A stretch of DNA of 10,194 bases from an uncultured Mycoplasmatota bacterium (GTDB lineage Bacteria; Bacillota_I; Bacilli_A; RF39; UBA660). The DNA lies in contig URUT01000044.1 in the NCBI GenBank assembly GCA_900551105.1, forward strand, positions 1-10,194, given 5' to 3'. The notes beneath the pieces are model-generated. The model searched no databases, was not told where the DNA came from, and was given only the letters and a program-made list of their open reading frames with translations. Shown piece after piece: positions 1-7,722 of this stretch; the first letter of the stretch is position 1, and every line of letters starts with the position of its first letter. The translations under genes were made by a program, and so were the position numbers.

Positions 1-2
1 AA

Positions 3-236
3 GAAAACTTTGTAATAAAAGAAGATATAAAAATAATGCAATATAGTTTTTGCTAAAAAGGTATTTATAACGGAACGATTAACAATAACAAATTCGTTTG
101 TAAAGACAATAGTAACCAATACTTTTATTGGGTTGAAATAGAAAAAATAGATGATTATAAAATATATCTAAAGTCAGTAACAAAATTAATTAATTCACAA
201 AAATTAGAACACATTATTGAAAAAGCAGAAATTTAA
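3..236 (+). pseudogene. Decayed coding remnant, 5' end outside window
   Basis: Frame 3 reads as protein-like sequence from the window edge to a TAA at 234-236, interrupted by an in-frame TAA at 54-56. After that stop it runs about 59 codons, including KDNSNQYFYWVEIEKIDDY and a C-terminal stretch ending HIIEKAEI. The mix of aromatic, charged and aliphatic residues and the absence of frame breaks after 56 look like the C-terminal part of a real protein. No ATG with a ribosome binding site lies between the stop and the coding stretch. I do not recognise the family, and the left part cannot be judged because the window begins here. It opens a run of broken genes on the same strand. A short genuine gene starting at an unseen codon is the alternative. 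Confidence 0.4.
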
Positions 237-251
237 TATTAAAAAGTTATA

Positions 252-362
252 GGTATTACAGATTGATATCAATTAAACAAAAAAATTGATGCATTATAGG
301 GTTTCTAAAAAACTTTTAACGCTAATGTGTCTGATTTTGATTGTTTAACGGACAATAAATAA
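252..362 (+). pseudogene. Stop-riddled coding remnant
   Basis: One frame reads GITD-stop-YQLNKKIDAL-stop-GF-stop-KTFNANVSDFDCLTDNK-stop, with TGA at 264, TAG at 297, TAA at 306 and the terminal TAA at 360. The segments between the stops look like normal protein, and the frame has no shift. All three stop codon types occur, so a single codon reassignment cannot rescue it. The family is not recognised. It ends 24 nt before the start of the phospholipase C-like pseudogene. It could belong to the same ancestral gene as the 3-236 remnant, but nothing in the sequence links the two. The protein-like impression comes from composition alone and could be chance. Confidence 0.35.
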
Positions 363-386
363 ATTGCAAAAAAGAAGCTGATAAAT

Positions 387-771
387 ATGCCTAGTTGGTC
401 AGTACATTTAGCAATCGCTAAAAAAGTTAACAAATGATTTATTTTTATATGGTAATTTAATACCAGATGTAGACAAAGGAACAAAAATAACAAGATATGA
501 AGCTCACTACTACAACGAAAATCTTTCCTTTCCTACTTGCCCTCAAGAAAAAATGATAGATATTAATAAATTTTTAAACATCGAATTTATAGATTATAGA
601 TTTGATTATTTAAAAAATGATTTTGCTAAATTTAATAAATTAAGTATCGCCGAAAAATTATTTAAACATAACTATAAACTTTTCACAAAAAAAGAATTAG
701 ATAACATTATGGAAGAATGCATTAAAATGATTATTGCTAAAATAAAAGAAAGAAGCGAAAAGAATGAGTAA
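387..771 (+). pseudogene. Zinc-dependent phospholipase C-like protein, frameshifted and shortened
   Basis: The gene starts at ATG 387 behind an AGAAG-type ribosome site and reads MPSWSVHLAIAKKVNK, then hits TGA at 435. The continuation is in another frame from about 433: DLFLYGNLIPDVDKG, then TRYEAHYY, CPQEKMIDINKFLN and a charged helical tail ending at 771. From memory, the opening MPSWS.H, the G.L.PD block and the AHYY block belong to the family annotated as zinc-dependent phospholipase C in Bacillota, whose members are over 200 residues long. About six codons seem lost at the frameshift. The central block with the further His/Asp metal ligands (an H...D motif) is absent, so the tail follows the N-terminal third directly. 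Residues 553-771 remain open but would encode only the tail. Loss of metal ligands means no catalysis is expected. Family assignment moderate, pseudogene status fairly sure. Confidence 0.6.
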
Positions 772-1674
772 ATTTGTAAAAGTAATGTTTGACGCAACCA
801 GTGGAGCAACAACAATTTACAGAACCAACAAAATAATTATTAAAAATCCTAGAAAAGTTGACGACTAATTAGCACTTCATTTCTATAAAATATCTAAGAT
901 ACCTGAAAAATCATATTACAAAGCACTAGGAGTTGTAAGTATTATGAATTATAAAAAAACGCTTATGCCATCCTTAAAGATAAAATAAATAAAGAAAACA
1001 TAAACGAAGTTTTAGAAGAATGGAATGACTTTATCTCTCACGGAAACAAGGATGACAGAAAACATACAAATAGTCTTACTAGTGAAATTGAAAATTATTT
1101 ATATGAAATCAAATCAAACATACTAATAAGTAGATTTGTAAGTAAAGAACCACATATTAAAAATATTACTAGCGATAAAATAATTAATATAACTGGCGAA
1201 TCTGGAAGTGGTAAGTCAACATATACTAAAAAATATCTAAATGATGATAAATATATTGTAATAGATACTGATGAAATAATTAAAGATAGACCAACTAGCA
1301 ATAAGAACTGTATAGAATTTAGAGAATATTTAAAAAACAAATATAATGATAATATTCCAAATATTTATAGTAATTTTAGCATTATTTATAGTGATATATT
1401 AAAATATTATAAAAATACTGATAAAACACTAGTAATAGATTCAGCAAAATTTAGAAATTTAATGACTGAAAAAGAATTAAACTTATTAAAAGGAAAAGTT
1501 GTAATTATAAGAACTTCCATTGAAGAATGTTATAAAAGAGTTATAAACAGATGGAAAGAACTAAATAAAAATTATACTGAAGAAGAATTAGAAAAATACA
1601 AAAATAAAAAAATAGGAATGTTTGAATGGTATAAATCATTAAATGATTTTATTATTAACTTAAATAGAAATTAA
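764..1674 (+). pseudogene. P-loop kinase-like protein (zeta-toxin/AAA_33 style), broken
   Basis: ATG 764 overlaps the end of the preceding gene by 8 nt. Frame 2 reads MSKFVKVMFDATSGA and so on to an in-frame TAA at 866-868, then carries on as LALHFYKISKIPEKSYYKAL. Near 951-959, in a run of seven A, the reading moves to frame 1 (one base missing) and stays open to TAA 1672-1674. The C-terminal part is a nucleotide-binding kinase domain: Walker A GESGSGKST at 1195-1221, a DTDEI strand after it, a second strand LVIDSAKFRN near 1426-1455, and an arginine-rich helix after IIRTSIEECYKR. From memory, relatives carry about 60-70 extra residues between the MFDATSGA block and the RTNKIIIKNP block, so an internal deletion is likely too. 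The substrate is unknown. The A-run shift alone could be a sequencing error, but the TAA could not be explained that way. Confidence 0.65.
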
Positions 1675-1866
1675 GTGAATACAAAAAATAAATGAGTCAA
1701 ACAAAGTTTGCATGCCGATTTACTAATTACTTTAGTTTCTAAAAATTCTCAATTATCAGATAGCATAATAAATAGATTTCGATGGATTAATAAAATTCTT
1801 TCCAAATACCTATTATAAAATATTTTAACACTAACAAAATCACTGAAATTTAACAAATATTTAAAT

Positions 1867-2679
1867 TTAAACCACAATTATTTTACCATCTAAATTACAA
1901 ATATAACAATTTGGAAATAAATTTTTTATTTTATTTAAATATTCATGATCTTTTTCAATCAATCTTCCGACAAGAATTCCTTCTATACAATTCTTAGGAA
2001 TCCCAAAAATTATATAATCTGCTCTTTCAAAAGCATCTAGTTTAAATCCATTTTCAAAATCTTTTATAGCTTTTTCATGAACAAAAGAATATCTATATTT
2101 ATTAAGTTTTTCGTTTTTAAAAATGCTATTTTCTTTTAATTTAGTTGCTAAAGGATGAGACACGTTAAAAATAAATGCGATTTGATTATTATCCTTAGCT
2201 AAACTTGGCATAAACCTTATTTCCATAGAAGATTCTGCCGTCCATGACCAAGCATCAGAAGTTCTCATTTTTTCAACAAATTCATCCAATTTTTTATATG
2301 GTACTTGCTCCCAAGTGCCATTATATTTTGCTACCATACCACTATAATTAACCACAAAATCTTTAAGTGATATTTCATTTTTTACACTCCAAAATCCAGA
2401 GTTGTATATAAAAGCATGTGATGATACTTCGTTTACTAAATAATCATTACTAACCACGCCTCTTTCTGAAAACATCTGTAATAAATCCACTTTATCTCTA
2501 ATTCCATGTAACAAATGATATTTATTTAAAATTACTAAATCTCCGATTTGGTATTTATTTTTAACCATATAGTTAGATTCTGCTAACTCAAAATAATTAT
2601 TAATTTGCTCTAAAACTATTCTTAATAATTCACCTTCAAATTTATTTTTTACATTACTTATAACTTGTTCTTTATTCAT
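1867..2679 (-). CDS. Conserved hypothetical protein, possible ADP-ribosyltransferase-like fold
   Basis: An intact 270-residue cytoplasmic protein with no signal peptide or membrane segment. The start is fixed by AGGAGA about 5 nt upstream. Residues 1-40 form a helical lead-in. Residues 43-77 hold a strand, LLHGI (56-60) and FSERGVVS (70-77). A Trp-rich middle (SDAWSWTAESS, 141-151) follows, and residues 221-270 end with FGIPKNCIEGILVG and LFPNCYICNLDGKI. A His in an LHG context, a downstream GVVS, and a late I-E-G-I strand resemble the H...E layout of ART-fold enzymes such as KptA- or DarT-like proteins. This is a weak resemblance by eye, not an identification. The gene stands alone, with its own extended -10 promoter; the 3' end faces the decayed kinase gene. 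Function unknown. If the fold is right, it would modify an RNA, DNA or protein target with NAD. Confidence 0.8.
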   Translation of the reverse strand: MNKEQVISNVKNKFEGELLRIVLEQINNYFELAESNYMVKNKYQIGDLVILNKYHLLHGIRDKVDLLQMFSERGVVSNDYLVNEVSSHAFIYNSGFWSVKNEISLKDFVVNYSGMVAKYNGTWEQVPYKKLDEFVEKMRTSDAWSWTAESSMEIRFMPSLAKDNNQIAFIFNVSHPLATKLKENSIFKNEKLNKYRYSFVHEKAIKDFENGFKLDAFERADYIIFGIPKNCIEGILVGRLIEKDHEYLNKIKNLFPNCYICNLDGKIIVV

Positions 2680-2710
2680 ATTTATCTCCTATTTAATTCT
2701 TATTAACAAT

Positions 2711-2719
2711 ATTATAGCA
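2711..2719 (-). promoter_or_regulatory. Extended -10 promoter of the 270-residue gene
   Basis: On the minus strand TGC is followed by a perfect TATAAT, giving an extended -10 element. The -35 region 17 bp upstream (TATAAA) is poor, as expected for extended -10 promoters. Transcription would start near 2704, about 14 nt before the AGGAGA ribosome site at 2690-2685. It lets the gene be expressed independently of the ABC operon upstream. Confidence 0.55.
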
Positions 2720-2808
2720 AAAAATATTAATTATTTATAAATTTGACTTTTATTTATTAAAAATTTTTTAAATTGTTTGCATCACCTTTCTTCGTAAGTA
2801 GACTAACC

Positions 2809-2926
2809 TTATTAAAGGCAAAATGGTATTTTAAATTTTACTCTTCTGTTACAAAATATAAATTGATGTTTGCTAATAGTGTGCAAAACAACCATAAGGT
2901 CAAGTTATGAAAGGCAAAATTGTATT
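2809..2926. repeat. Pair of 22-bp imperfect direct repeats
   Basis: TTATNAAAGGCAAAAT followed by NGTATT occurs at 2809-2830 and again at 2905-2926, in the same orientation, 96 bp apart and with two mismatches. No coding sequence explains the match. It may be a local duplication, the footprint of a lost element, or a protein-binding repeat. Confidence 0.45.
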
Positions 2927-3090
2927 GTATAAGTATATTGAACTGTTTAATTTACTTTTTCAATTAACCATATTTATAATTTTTTCTATATCAGTGTCAT
3001 ACCAAGATTTACTTAACACTTTTTTCTTTATTAGAAATATTAAAACTAATCTCACTAATAAATTGTAATTTATAATTCCTTTGTTATTAT

Positions 3091-5556
3091 TTATTCAACA
3101 TTTTTAAGTGATTCTATCATATTTATCTTTTTTAGATTATAATGTGTAACTATATTTACAATAATAGTAAAAAATATAGTCATCAAAGCAGATATAACAT
3201 AACTTAATATATCAACGTGCCTAATAAACATTATATAATCTGGCTCACAAGTAGATATAATGAAATGACTTAAATATGACCCAAACAATAAACCTATAGC
3301 AATTCCAATAATAGTTAATAAAACATTTTCCCTCGTAATATATCTATCTACCTCATTATGATAAAACCCTAATACTTTTAAAGTTGCAATTTCCCTTTTT
3401 CTTTCACTAATATTGATATTCGATAAATTATATAAAACGACAAAGGCTAGTAATGCTGCAGCGATAATTAAAATTGCTACAATAGAATCAATAGAGCCTA
3501 GCATACTATTGATATTTTCTTTTATATCTTCATTATTTACAATAGAAGTTATTTCATTTTTACTAATATACTTTTCATCAAATTGATTGCTATCATGTTC
3601 ATTTAAATTATCAAAATCTATTAAAAAAGAATTTATTTTATAATTTTTAAATGTATTTTCATAAGTATTTTTATTGATATATAAATACTGGTTAATATAG
3701 TTTTTTATAATATGTTCTACAATAAGTTCATATTTATTATTTTCATCATCAAATAGTATAAGTTTATCTCCTAGATCTATATTTAAAAGAGTTGCAGTCT
3801 TTTCGCTAATAATTACCGAATTGTCGCTAGGAATTAAATTTGTATTATCCTTATCTTTTACACTATCTAATGTTATTACATCTCTTAATTCTTCATTATT
3901 ATTTGCAACAATCATTGTCACTTCCTCAGTATTATCTTTATATCCAACTGTGATATTATCAATGTAAGTTTCTACTATTTTACGAATAGATTTTTCGTTT
4001 TTTATTTCTTGTTTTACCACATCATAATTCGTATTTTCTTTTAACATCACAATTTTTTCATAATTAAAAATATGTTCAAACTGATAATTTGTAACATCTT
4101 TTAAGGAATCTTTCAACCCAAATCCAGCTAATATTAAAGCAGTACATCCGGTAATTCCAAATATTATTGTGATCACTCGGCTTTTATATCTAAATATGTT
4201 TCTAACGGTTATTTTATTAGAAAAATTTAATCTTTTCCAAATAAACGGAATATACTCTAAAAGTATTTTCTTACCACTCTTTGGAGATTTAGGTCGCATT
4301 AAATTAGCAGGTACATTTTTTAGATTCTTTATGCATATAAATATTGCTGTACCACAAATACAAAAAACACATATTAAAAGACCAATAAAATTAAAAAGGT
4401 TATTTGATTCATATATAAATTTTGGTATAAAAAATAATTTTTTATAAATATTCCAAATAACATAAGGGATTAAAACAGACCCTATCAATATTCCTAAAAT
4501 ACCACCAGTAATGGTCGCTAATAGTGAAAATACAATATATTTAGATGTTATATGAAAATTATTAAAGCCTAATGACTTTAAAGTTCCATTTTCAGTTCGA
4601 TCTTCTTCAATCATTCTCATCATAGAAATAAGACTAACTAAAATGGCTACACAAAAGAATATAATCGGAAATACATTGCCTAATTTGTTTAGATTATCAC
4701 TAGCACTCACAAGATCTTTATAAGAATCATTATCATTTCTATCAAATATGTACCATTTTGGCTTAATAAAATTACTCTCATCTAACTGTATTCCATATTG
4801 ATTTGCTTCTAATATTTTTTCACCATAAAGTTCGCTATACCTAACATCTTGTCTTTCTTCTTTCATATTCTCTACAGAATCAATTACTTTACTAATAGTA
4901 TCCAAATACTCATCACTATTTGTTACCATTTTTTTTGCTTGTTTTACCGTAATATAGATATTGGTAAATGCTTCTTCTTTGACTACTTCTTCATTTGCAT
5001 AAGCATAATAATTAACTTTGCCATTTCCAAGGGTAGTTGTAGGTCTTTCAGTTGAAAAATATATTGGACTAATAACTGTACCAACAATTTTCTTTTTCTC
5101 ATTCATAATTGTAATGGTATCATTTATTTTTAAATTATTTTCTTCTAAAAGCAATTTATCAACAACAATTTCACTATTGTTACTAGGAAGTTTTCCATCA
5201 CTCAAATAAACTTTGTTAATATTATCATTAAGTCCTATAATTCTTAAAACAAACTCCTTATTATCAAGTTCTAAATAGGTATCTTTGGTGTAAGTTCCTA
5301 TTACTTCTTTTACATCATTTATTTTTTTTAATTCTTCTATATCATTATTAGTTAATCCTAAATTAGAAATAATTTCGATATCATAAACGTTATTTTCGTC
5401 ATAATAATTGTCTAATGTTTTTAACATATCAGGTCCACAAGACTTTATCCCCGTAAAAAAACCTACTCCTAAAAAAGCCATACAAAACAAGGAAAGAAAC
5501 CTTTTATTATTATCTTTTATTTTCTTAAAAATATGTTTTAATAGTTTATTTTTCAT
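3091..5556 (-). CDS. ABC transporter permease, two FtsX domains (MacB/YvrN-like exporter)
   Basis: Membrane subunit of an ABC exporter, working with the ATPase encoded just upstream. Numbering from the alternative ATG at 5571 (826 residues): membrane helix 24-43; a large extracytoplasmic domain to about 298; FtsX domain 1 with helices near 299-319, 345-372 and 393-415; helix 464-486; a second extracytoplasmic domain; FtsX domain 2 with helices near 692-715, 748-772 and 786-810. The duplicated motif TLKSLGF (330-336) and TLKVLGF (730-736) marks the two domains. I prefer the ATG at 5556: it lies 1 nt after the ATPase stop (TAAGATG), which suits translational coupling, while the 5571 ATG directly abuts GGAGG with no spacer. 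Related permeases I recall often have a long coiled coil before the PKWYI block; here only about 30 residues (235-265) remain. The substrate is unknown; peptides, lipids or antimicrobials are typical of the family. Confidence 0.93.
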   Translation of the reverse strand: MKNKLLKHIFKKIKDNNKRFLSLFCMAFLGVGFFTGIKSCGPDMLKTLDNYYDENNVYDIEIISNLGLTNNDIEELKKINDVKEVIGTYTKDTYLELDNKEFVLRIIGLNDNINKVYLSDGKLPSNNSEIVVDKLLLEENNLKINDTITIMNEKKKIVGTVISPIYFSTERPTTTLGNGKVNYYAYANEEVVKEEAFTNIYITVKQAKKMVTNSDEYLDTISKVIDSVENMKEERQDVRYSELYGEKILEANQYGIQLDESNFIKPKWYIFDRNDNDSYKDLVSASDNLNKLGNVFPIIFFCVAILVSLISMMRMIEEDRTENGTLKSLGFNNFHITSKYIVFSLLATITGGILGILIGSVLIPYVIWNIYKKLFFIPKFIYESNNLFNFIGLLICVFCICGTAIFICIKNLKNVPANLMRPKSPKSGKKILLEYIPFIWKRLNFSNKITVRNIFRYKSRVITIIFGITGCTALILAGFGLKDSLKDVTNYQFEHIFNYEKIVMLKENTNYDVVKQEIKNEKSIRKIVETYIDNITVGYKDNTEEVTMIVANNNEELRDVITLDSVKDKDNTNLIPSDNSVIISEKTATLLNIDLGDKLILFDDENNKYELIVEHIIKNYINQYLYINKNTYENTFKNYKINSFLIDFDNLNEHDSNQFDEKYISKNEITSIVNNEDIKENINSMLGSIDSIVAILIIAAALLAFVVLYNLSNINISERKREIATLKVLGFYHNEVDRYITRENVLLTIIGIAIGLLFGSYLSHFIISTCEPDYIMFIRHVDILSYVISALMTIFFTIIVNIVTHYNLKKINMIESLKNVE

Positions 5557-5557
5557 C

Positions 5558-6259
5558 TTACCACTCAACATCCTCCACTCTTTTAGGATTTTTGTTTATG
5601 ATAATTTCATCTACGCCACCATTTTTAAACTTAATTATTTTATCAGCAATCAAAGAAATAGCAGCATTATGTGTTATAATGATTACTGTCATTTTTTCCT
5701 TTCGGCAAGTATCTTCTAATAGTTTTAAAATTTGTTTTCCAGTTTTATAATCTAAAGCACCTGTTGGCTCATCACATAAAAGTAATTTAGGATTTTTAGC
5801 GATTGCTCGCGCTATAGCGACTCTTTGTTGTTCTCCCCCAGATAATTGAGCAGGAAAATTGTCCTTTCTTTTTCCTAATCCCACCTTATTTAAAATAGTG
5901 ATAGGATCTAAATAATCTTTGCATAATTGAACTGCAAGTTCCACATTTTCTAATACTGTCATATTTTGAATAAGATTATAAAATTGAAAGACAAAACCTA
6001 TATCATTTCTTCTATATTTAATGAGTTCTTTATCTTTTAACTTATCTATTCTAACTCCATCAACTATAACTTTACCACCAGTTAATGTATCCATTCCTCC
6101 TAAAATATTAAGACAAGTTGTTTTCCCTGCACCACTTGGACCTAATATACAAACTAATTCTCCTTTTTCAATTTCAAATGAAGTATCCTTTAATGCTTTT
6201 ATTTCTACTTCTCCCATTTGATAAATTTTATCTACTTTTTTAAATTCTATATAAGCCAT
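5558..6259 (-). CDS. ABC transporter ATP-binding protein (MacB/LolD type)
   Basis: A 233-residue cytoplasmic ATPase that powers the FtsX permease encoded downstream. All catalytic elements are present: Walker A GPSGAGKTT (40-48), Q-loop glutamine in FVFQFYN (Gln92), signature LSGGEQQR (139-146), Walker B LLLCDEP (159-165) with catalytic Glu164, D-loop GALD (167-170) and switch His197 in ITHN. Length and motif spacing are normal for the subfamily, so it should be active. The start follows AAGGAG with 8 nt spacing. It lies 12 nt after the zinc-ribbon membrane gene and 1 nt before the preferred permease start, in the same operon as the MarR regulator. No substrate can be inferred from the ATPase itself. 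Confidence 0.95.
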   Translation of the reverse strand: MAYIEFKKVDKIYQMGEVEIKALKDTSFEIEKGELVCILGPSGAGKTTCLNILGGMDTLTGGKVIVDGVRIDKLKDKELIKYRRNDIGFVFQFYNLIQNMTVLENVELAVQLCKDYLDPITILNKVGLGKRKDNFPAQLSGGEQQRVAIARAIAKNPKLLLCDEPTGALDYKTGKQILKLLEDTCRKEKMTVIIITHNAAISLIADKIIKFKNGGVDEIIINKNPKRVEDVEW

Positions 6260-6271
6260 ATTTTCATCTCC

Positions 6272-6775
6272 TTAAAAATTAAATACTTTTTTAAATTCTT
6301 CTATAATATCTTCCTTACAAAAGATAAGCAAACCAATAAAAACCGATAATCCTAATATTGTGCAAATATAAGAGAGTATTTCGAAAGTTGTTAATTTAAA
6401 TACTAAAATAAGTGGAATCAAACCAATAAGGCAATCAAGTAATATCGTTTTTACAAACTTAATAATATATGAAATTTTTAAAACAACTTTATAATTTTTC
6501 AGAATAAATTTAACTAATATATAATTCGTTACTAATCCTAATACTACAAGTTTACTTATATAAAAAGACTTGGATATTACATATTCAGCAAATGCAAACA
6601 ATACTCCTAATGTAAAGGAAACAAATGATAAAACTTTATAAAGTAAAGTGGGATTAGAAGTTTTTATTTTTAGAAAAACATTATCTGTTTTTTTCCCTGT
6701 CATCCTAGAATTAGATAATGGACACATTTCAAAATTGCCATTAAATTCAATGTTACATTTATTACATTTTCTCAT
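6272..6775 (-). CDS. Zinc-ribbon membrane protein, DUF6320-like, with a lost Cys
   Basis: A 167-residue protein. The N terminus is a rubredoxin-like zinc ribbon, C4-x2-C7 and C18-P-L-S21: the fourth ligand, Cys in the CPLC pattern, is Ser here (codon TCT; TGT would be Cys). The rest is membrane: hydrophobic spans near 45-65, 72-92, 108-127 and 131-153, with a charged C-terminal tail. From memory this matches DUF6320, a family often encoded next to condensation-type alcohol acetyltransferases, as here; relatives are about 50 residues longer, so a span pair may have been deleted around residues 100-110. The start ATG overlaps the upstream stop (ATGA), and its GGAGG lies inside the upstream reading frame. 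The function of the family is unknown to me. The damaged ribbon and short length suggest decay after loss of its partner. Confidence 0.75.
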   Translation of the reverse strand: MRKCNKCNIEFNGNFEMCPLSNSRMTGKKTDNVFLKIKTSNPTLLYKVLSFVSFTLGVLFAFAEYVISKSFYISKLVVLGLVTNYILVKFILKNYKVVLKISYIIKFVKTILLDCLIGLIPLILVFKLTTFEILSYICTILGLSVFIGLLIFCKEDIIEEFKKVFNF

Positions 6776-7257
6776 ATTTCCTCCTCACTGATATTCATAA
6801 CTCCATTTATGCCCCTCTCTTTAAAAAATTGTCTTAAATCAACTGGTATATCTATCTTAATACTTTTATTTAATTCTTGTTCTTTCATCATCTCTTGATA
6901 AGAACATATAAGTACAGAAGTTAATAATGCCGTTAAACTAGCATTATATTTGTGGGCTAATTCTAAAGTTTTTTTAGTAAAAATATAATATTCCATATAT
7001 GTTATAGTATTTTTCTTTTTTAACTTCAACAATTTTATTGGGATTTTCTAAATAATACCAAAATATTCATTTTTTAAACGGCAATTAAAGTTAGGAAAAT
7101 ACTTTAAAATATCATTAAGAGCATTTTGTAATATTTCTTCATCTATTACTTCTTTTAAACTAACTGAATATCTAAATACGGCAGGTATTTTATTCTTGTT
7201 TGTAAAAGAATAAAATTTACCAACGTTATCAAGTTTATACCAATTATTCCTTATCAT
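6772..7257 (-). pseudogene. Alcohol acetyltransferase/condensation-domain-like protein, broken
   Basis: Two open pieces in one frame separated by TAG at 7050-7048. The first begins at ATG 7257, 5 nt after AAGGAG, and reads MIRNNWYKLDNVGK, then EEILQNALNDILKYFPNF and NCRLKNEYFG, the usual N terminus of condensation-type acyltransferases annotated as alcohol acetyltransferases. The second carries AHKYNASLTALLTSVLICSYQ and IPVDLRQFF, the family's later core, then ends at once with ERGINGVMNISEEEI. Intact relatives are, as I recall, above 400 residues; here only about 160 remain, and the catalytic HxxxDG block that should lie between the two pieces is missing. It looks like two internal deletions plus a nonsense mutation. 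An upstream ATG at 7272 overlaps the marR stop but is poorly placed relative to the ribosome site. No enzyme activity is expected. Confidence 0.75.
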
Positions 7258-7268
7258 AGAAACTCCTT

Positions 7269-7673
7269 TCATTCATTTAATATTTTATTTATATTAGCCA
7301 TTATTTCAGTTAATTTATCTATATCTTTTGAAGAAATTTTACTTATTGTTTTATTTAAATCTGTTAACACATAATCACTTAATTTATCAATATATTTTTT
7401 ACCGTTGGGTGTTAATTTAATATTTGTTTTTCTTCTATCATTTTCATCTATATTTATTGTTATATATTTTTTTTCATACAAAGAATTAAGAATTGATGTA
7501 ATTCTTTGTTTACTTACATTTAATTTTTGACATAAATCACTTGGTGAAATATCTCCTTTTGCTAACTTAAATTCTAGTAATGCCCTTTTTTCTCCTTGAG
7601 CAAATTCAAAAAAGTTTTTCATTTTTTTAGAAGAATACAAATTATACAATTCTTGTATAAAATCATTTTTCAA
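7269..7673 (-). CDS. MarR-family transcriptional regulator
   Basis: A 134-residue winged-helix DNA-binding protein, likely acting as a dimer and repressing its own operon. Residues 1-38 form the dimerisation helices. The helix-turn-helix spans about 43-67 (SPSDLCQKLNVSKQRITS) and the wing 72-88 with the hallmark D-x-x-D-R-R (76-81); residues 95-134 form the C-terminal dimerisation helices. The start codon is TTG at 7673: GGAGG sits exactly 7 nt upstream and no in-frame ATG is near. It is the first gene of the operon, and its TGA overlaps an ATG of the next frame. An inverted repeat over its promoter is the likely operator. MarR proteins usually respond to small phenolic or lipophilic ligands or oxidants; no sensing Cys is near the N terminus, so ligand binding is more likely. 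Probably controls the ABC exporter. Confidence 0.9.
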   Translation of the reverse strand: MKNDFIQELYNLYSSKKMKNFFEFAQGEKRALLEFKLAKGDISPSDLCQKLNVSKQRITSILNSLYEKKYITINIDENDRRKTNIKLTPNGKKYIDKLSDYVLTDLNKTISKISSKDIDKLTEIMANINKILNE

Positions 7674-7697
7674 TTCAATACCTCCACGCCATCATTT

Positions 7698-7721
7698 AAT
7701 AGTACAATACTATTTACTATT
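7698..7721 (-). promoter_or_regulatory. Candidate MarR operator over the marR promoter
   Basis: On the minus strand, AATAGTA AATAGTA TTG TACTATT: a perfect 7-bp inverted repeat with a 3-nt spacer (7698-7714) plus a third half-site in tandem (7715-7721). It covers the spacer and -10 of a promoter with -35 TTGATA (7728-7723) and -10 TACTAT (7704-7699), 18 bp apart. Binding here would block RNA polymerase. MarR operators are typically such short palindromes. The regulator-operator link is inferred. Confidence 0.55.
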
Positions 7722-7722
7722 T

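Larger units (their letters stand above)
2680..3090. other. Non-coding gap between the permease and the 270-residue gene
   Basis: About 410 bp without a convincing gene. It holds the extended -10 promoter at its left end and an imperfect 22-bp direct repeat. On the minus strand, a frame opening at the permease stop runs about 44 codons to a TGA at 2962-2960 and ends KSWYDTDIEKIINMVN. That end looks protein-like, but the frame has no start codon with a ribosome site, so it could be a remnant or chance. TGTTTGC and GCAAAACA near 2870-2890 form a weak inverted repeat. I see no clear intrinsic terminator for the upstream operon. Confidence 0.5.

Noticed and set aside
305..493. Minus-strand 62-codon frame
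   Set aside because: It overlaps the recognisable MPSWSVH and GNLIPDV coding pieces on the plus strand.
1095..1340. Minus-strand 81-codon hydrophobic frame
   Set aside because: It lies opposite the P-loop kinase coding region, including the Walker A motif, so it is a shadow.
1..1674. Stop-codon reassignment explaining the interrupted frames
   Set aside because: TAA, TAG and TGA all occur as interruptions, and intact genes in the window use TAA and TGA as true ends. Frameshifts are present as well.
1848..1870. Inverted repeat AAATTTAA/TTAAATTT as terminator of the 270-residue gene
   Set aside because: The stem is all A-T and no T tract follows it; such repeats are expected by chance at this base composition.
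2960..3092. Minus-strand 44-codon frame ending KSWYDTDIEKIINMVN
   Set aside because: No start codon with a ribosome site; it begins exactly at the permease stop in another frame. Kept only as a note in the gap description.
4169..5209. Plus-strand open frames opposite the permease
   Set aside because: They are shadows of a well-supported minus-strand gene, with hydrophobic or low-complexity translations and no ribosome sites.
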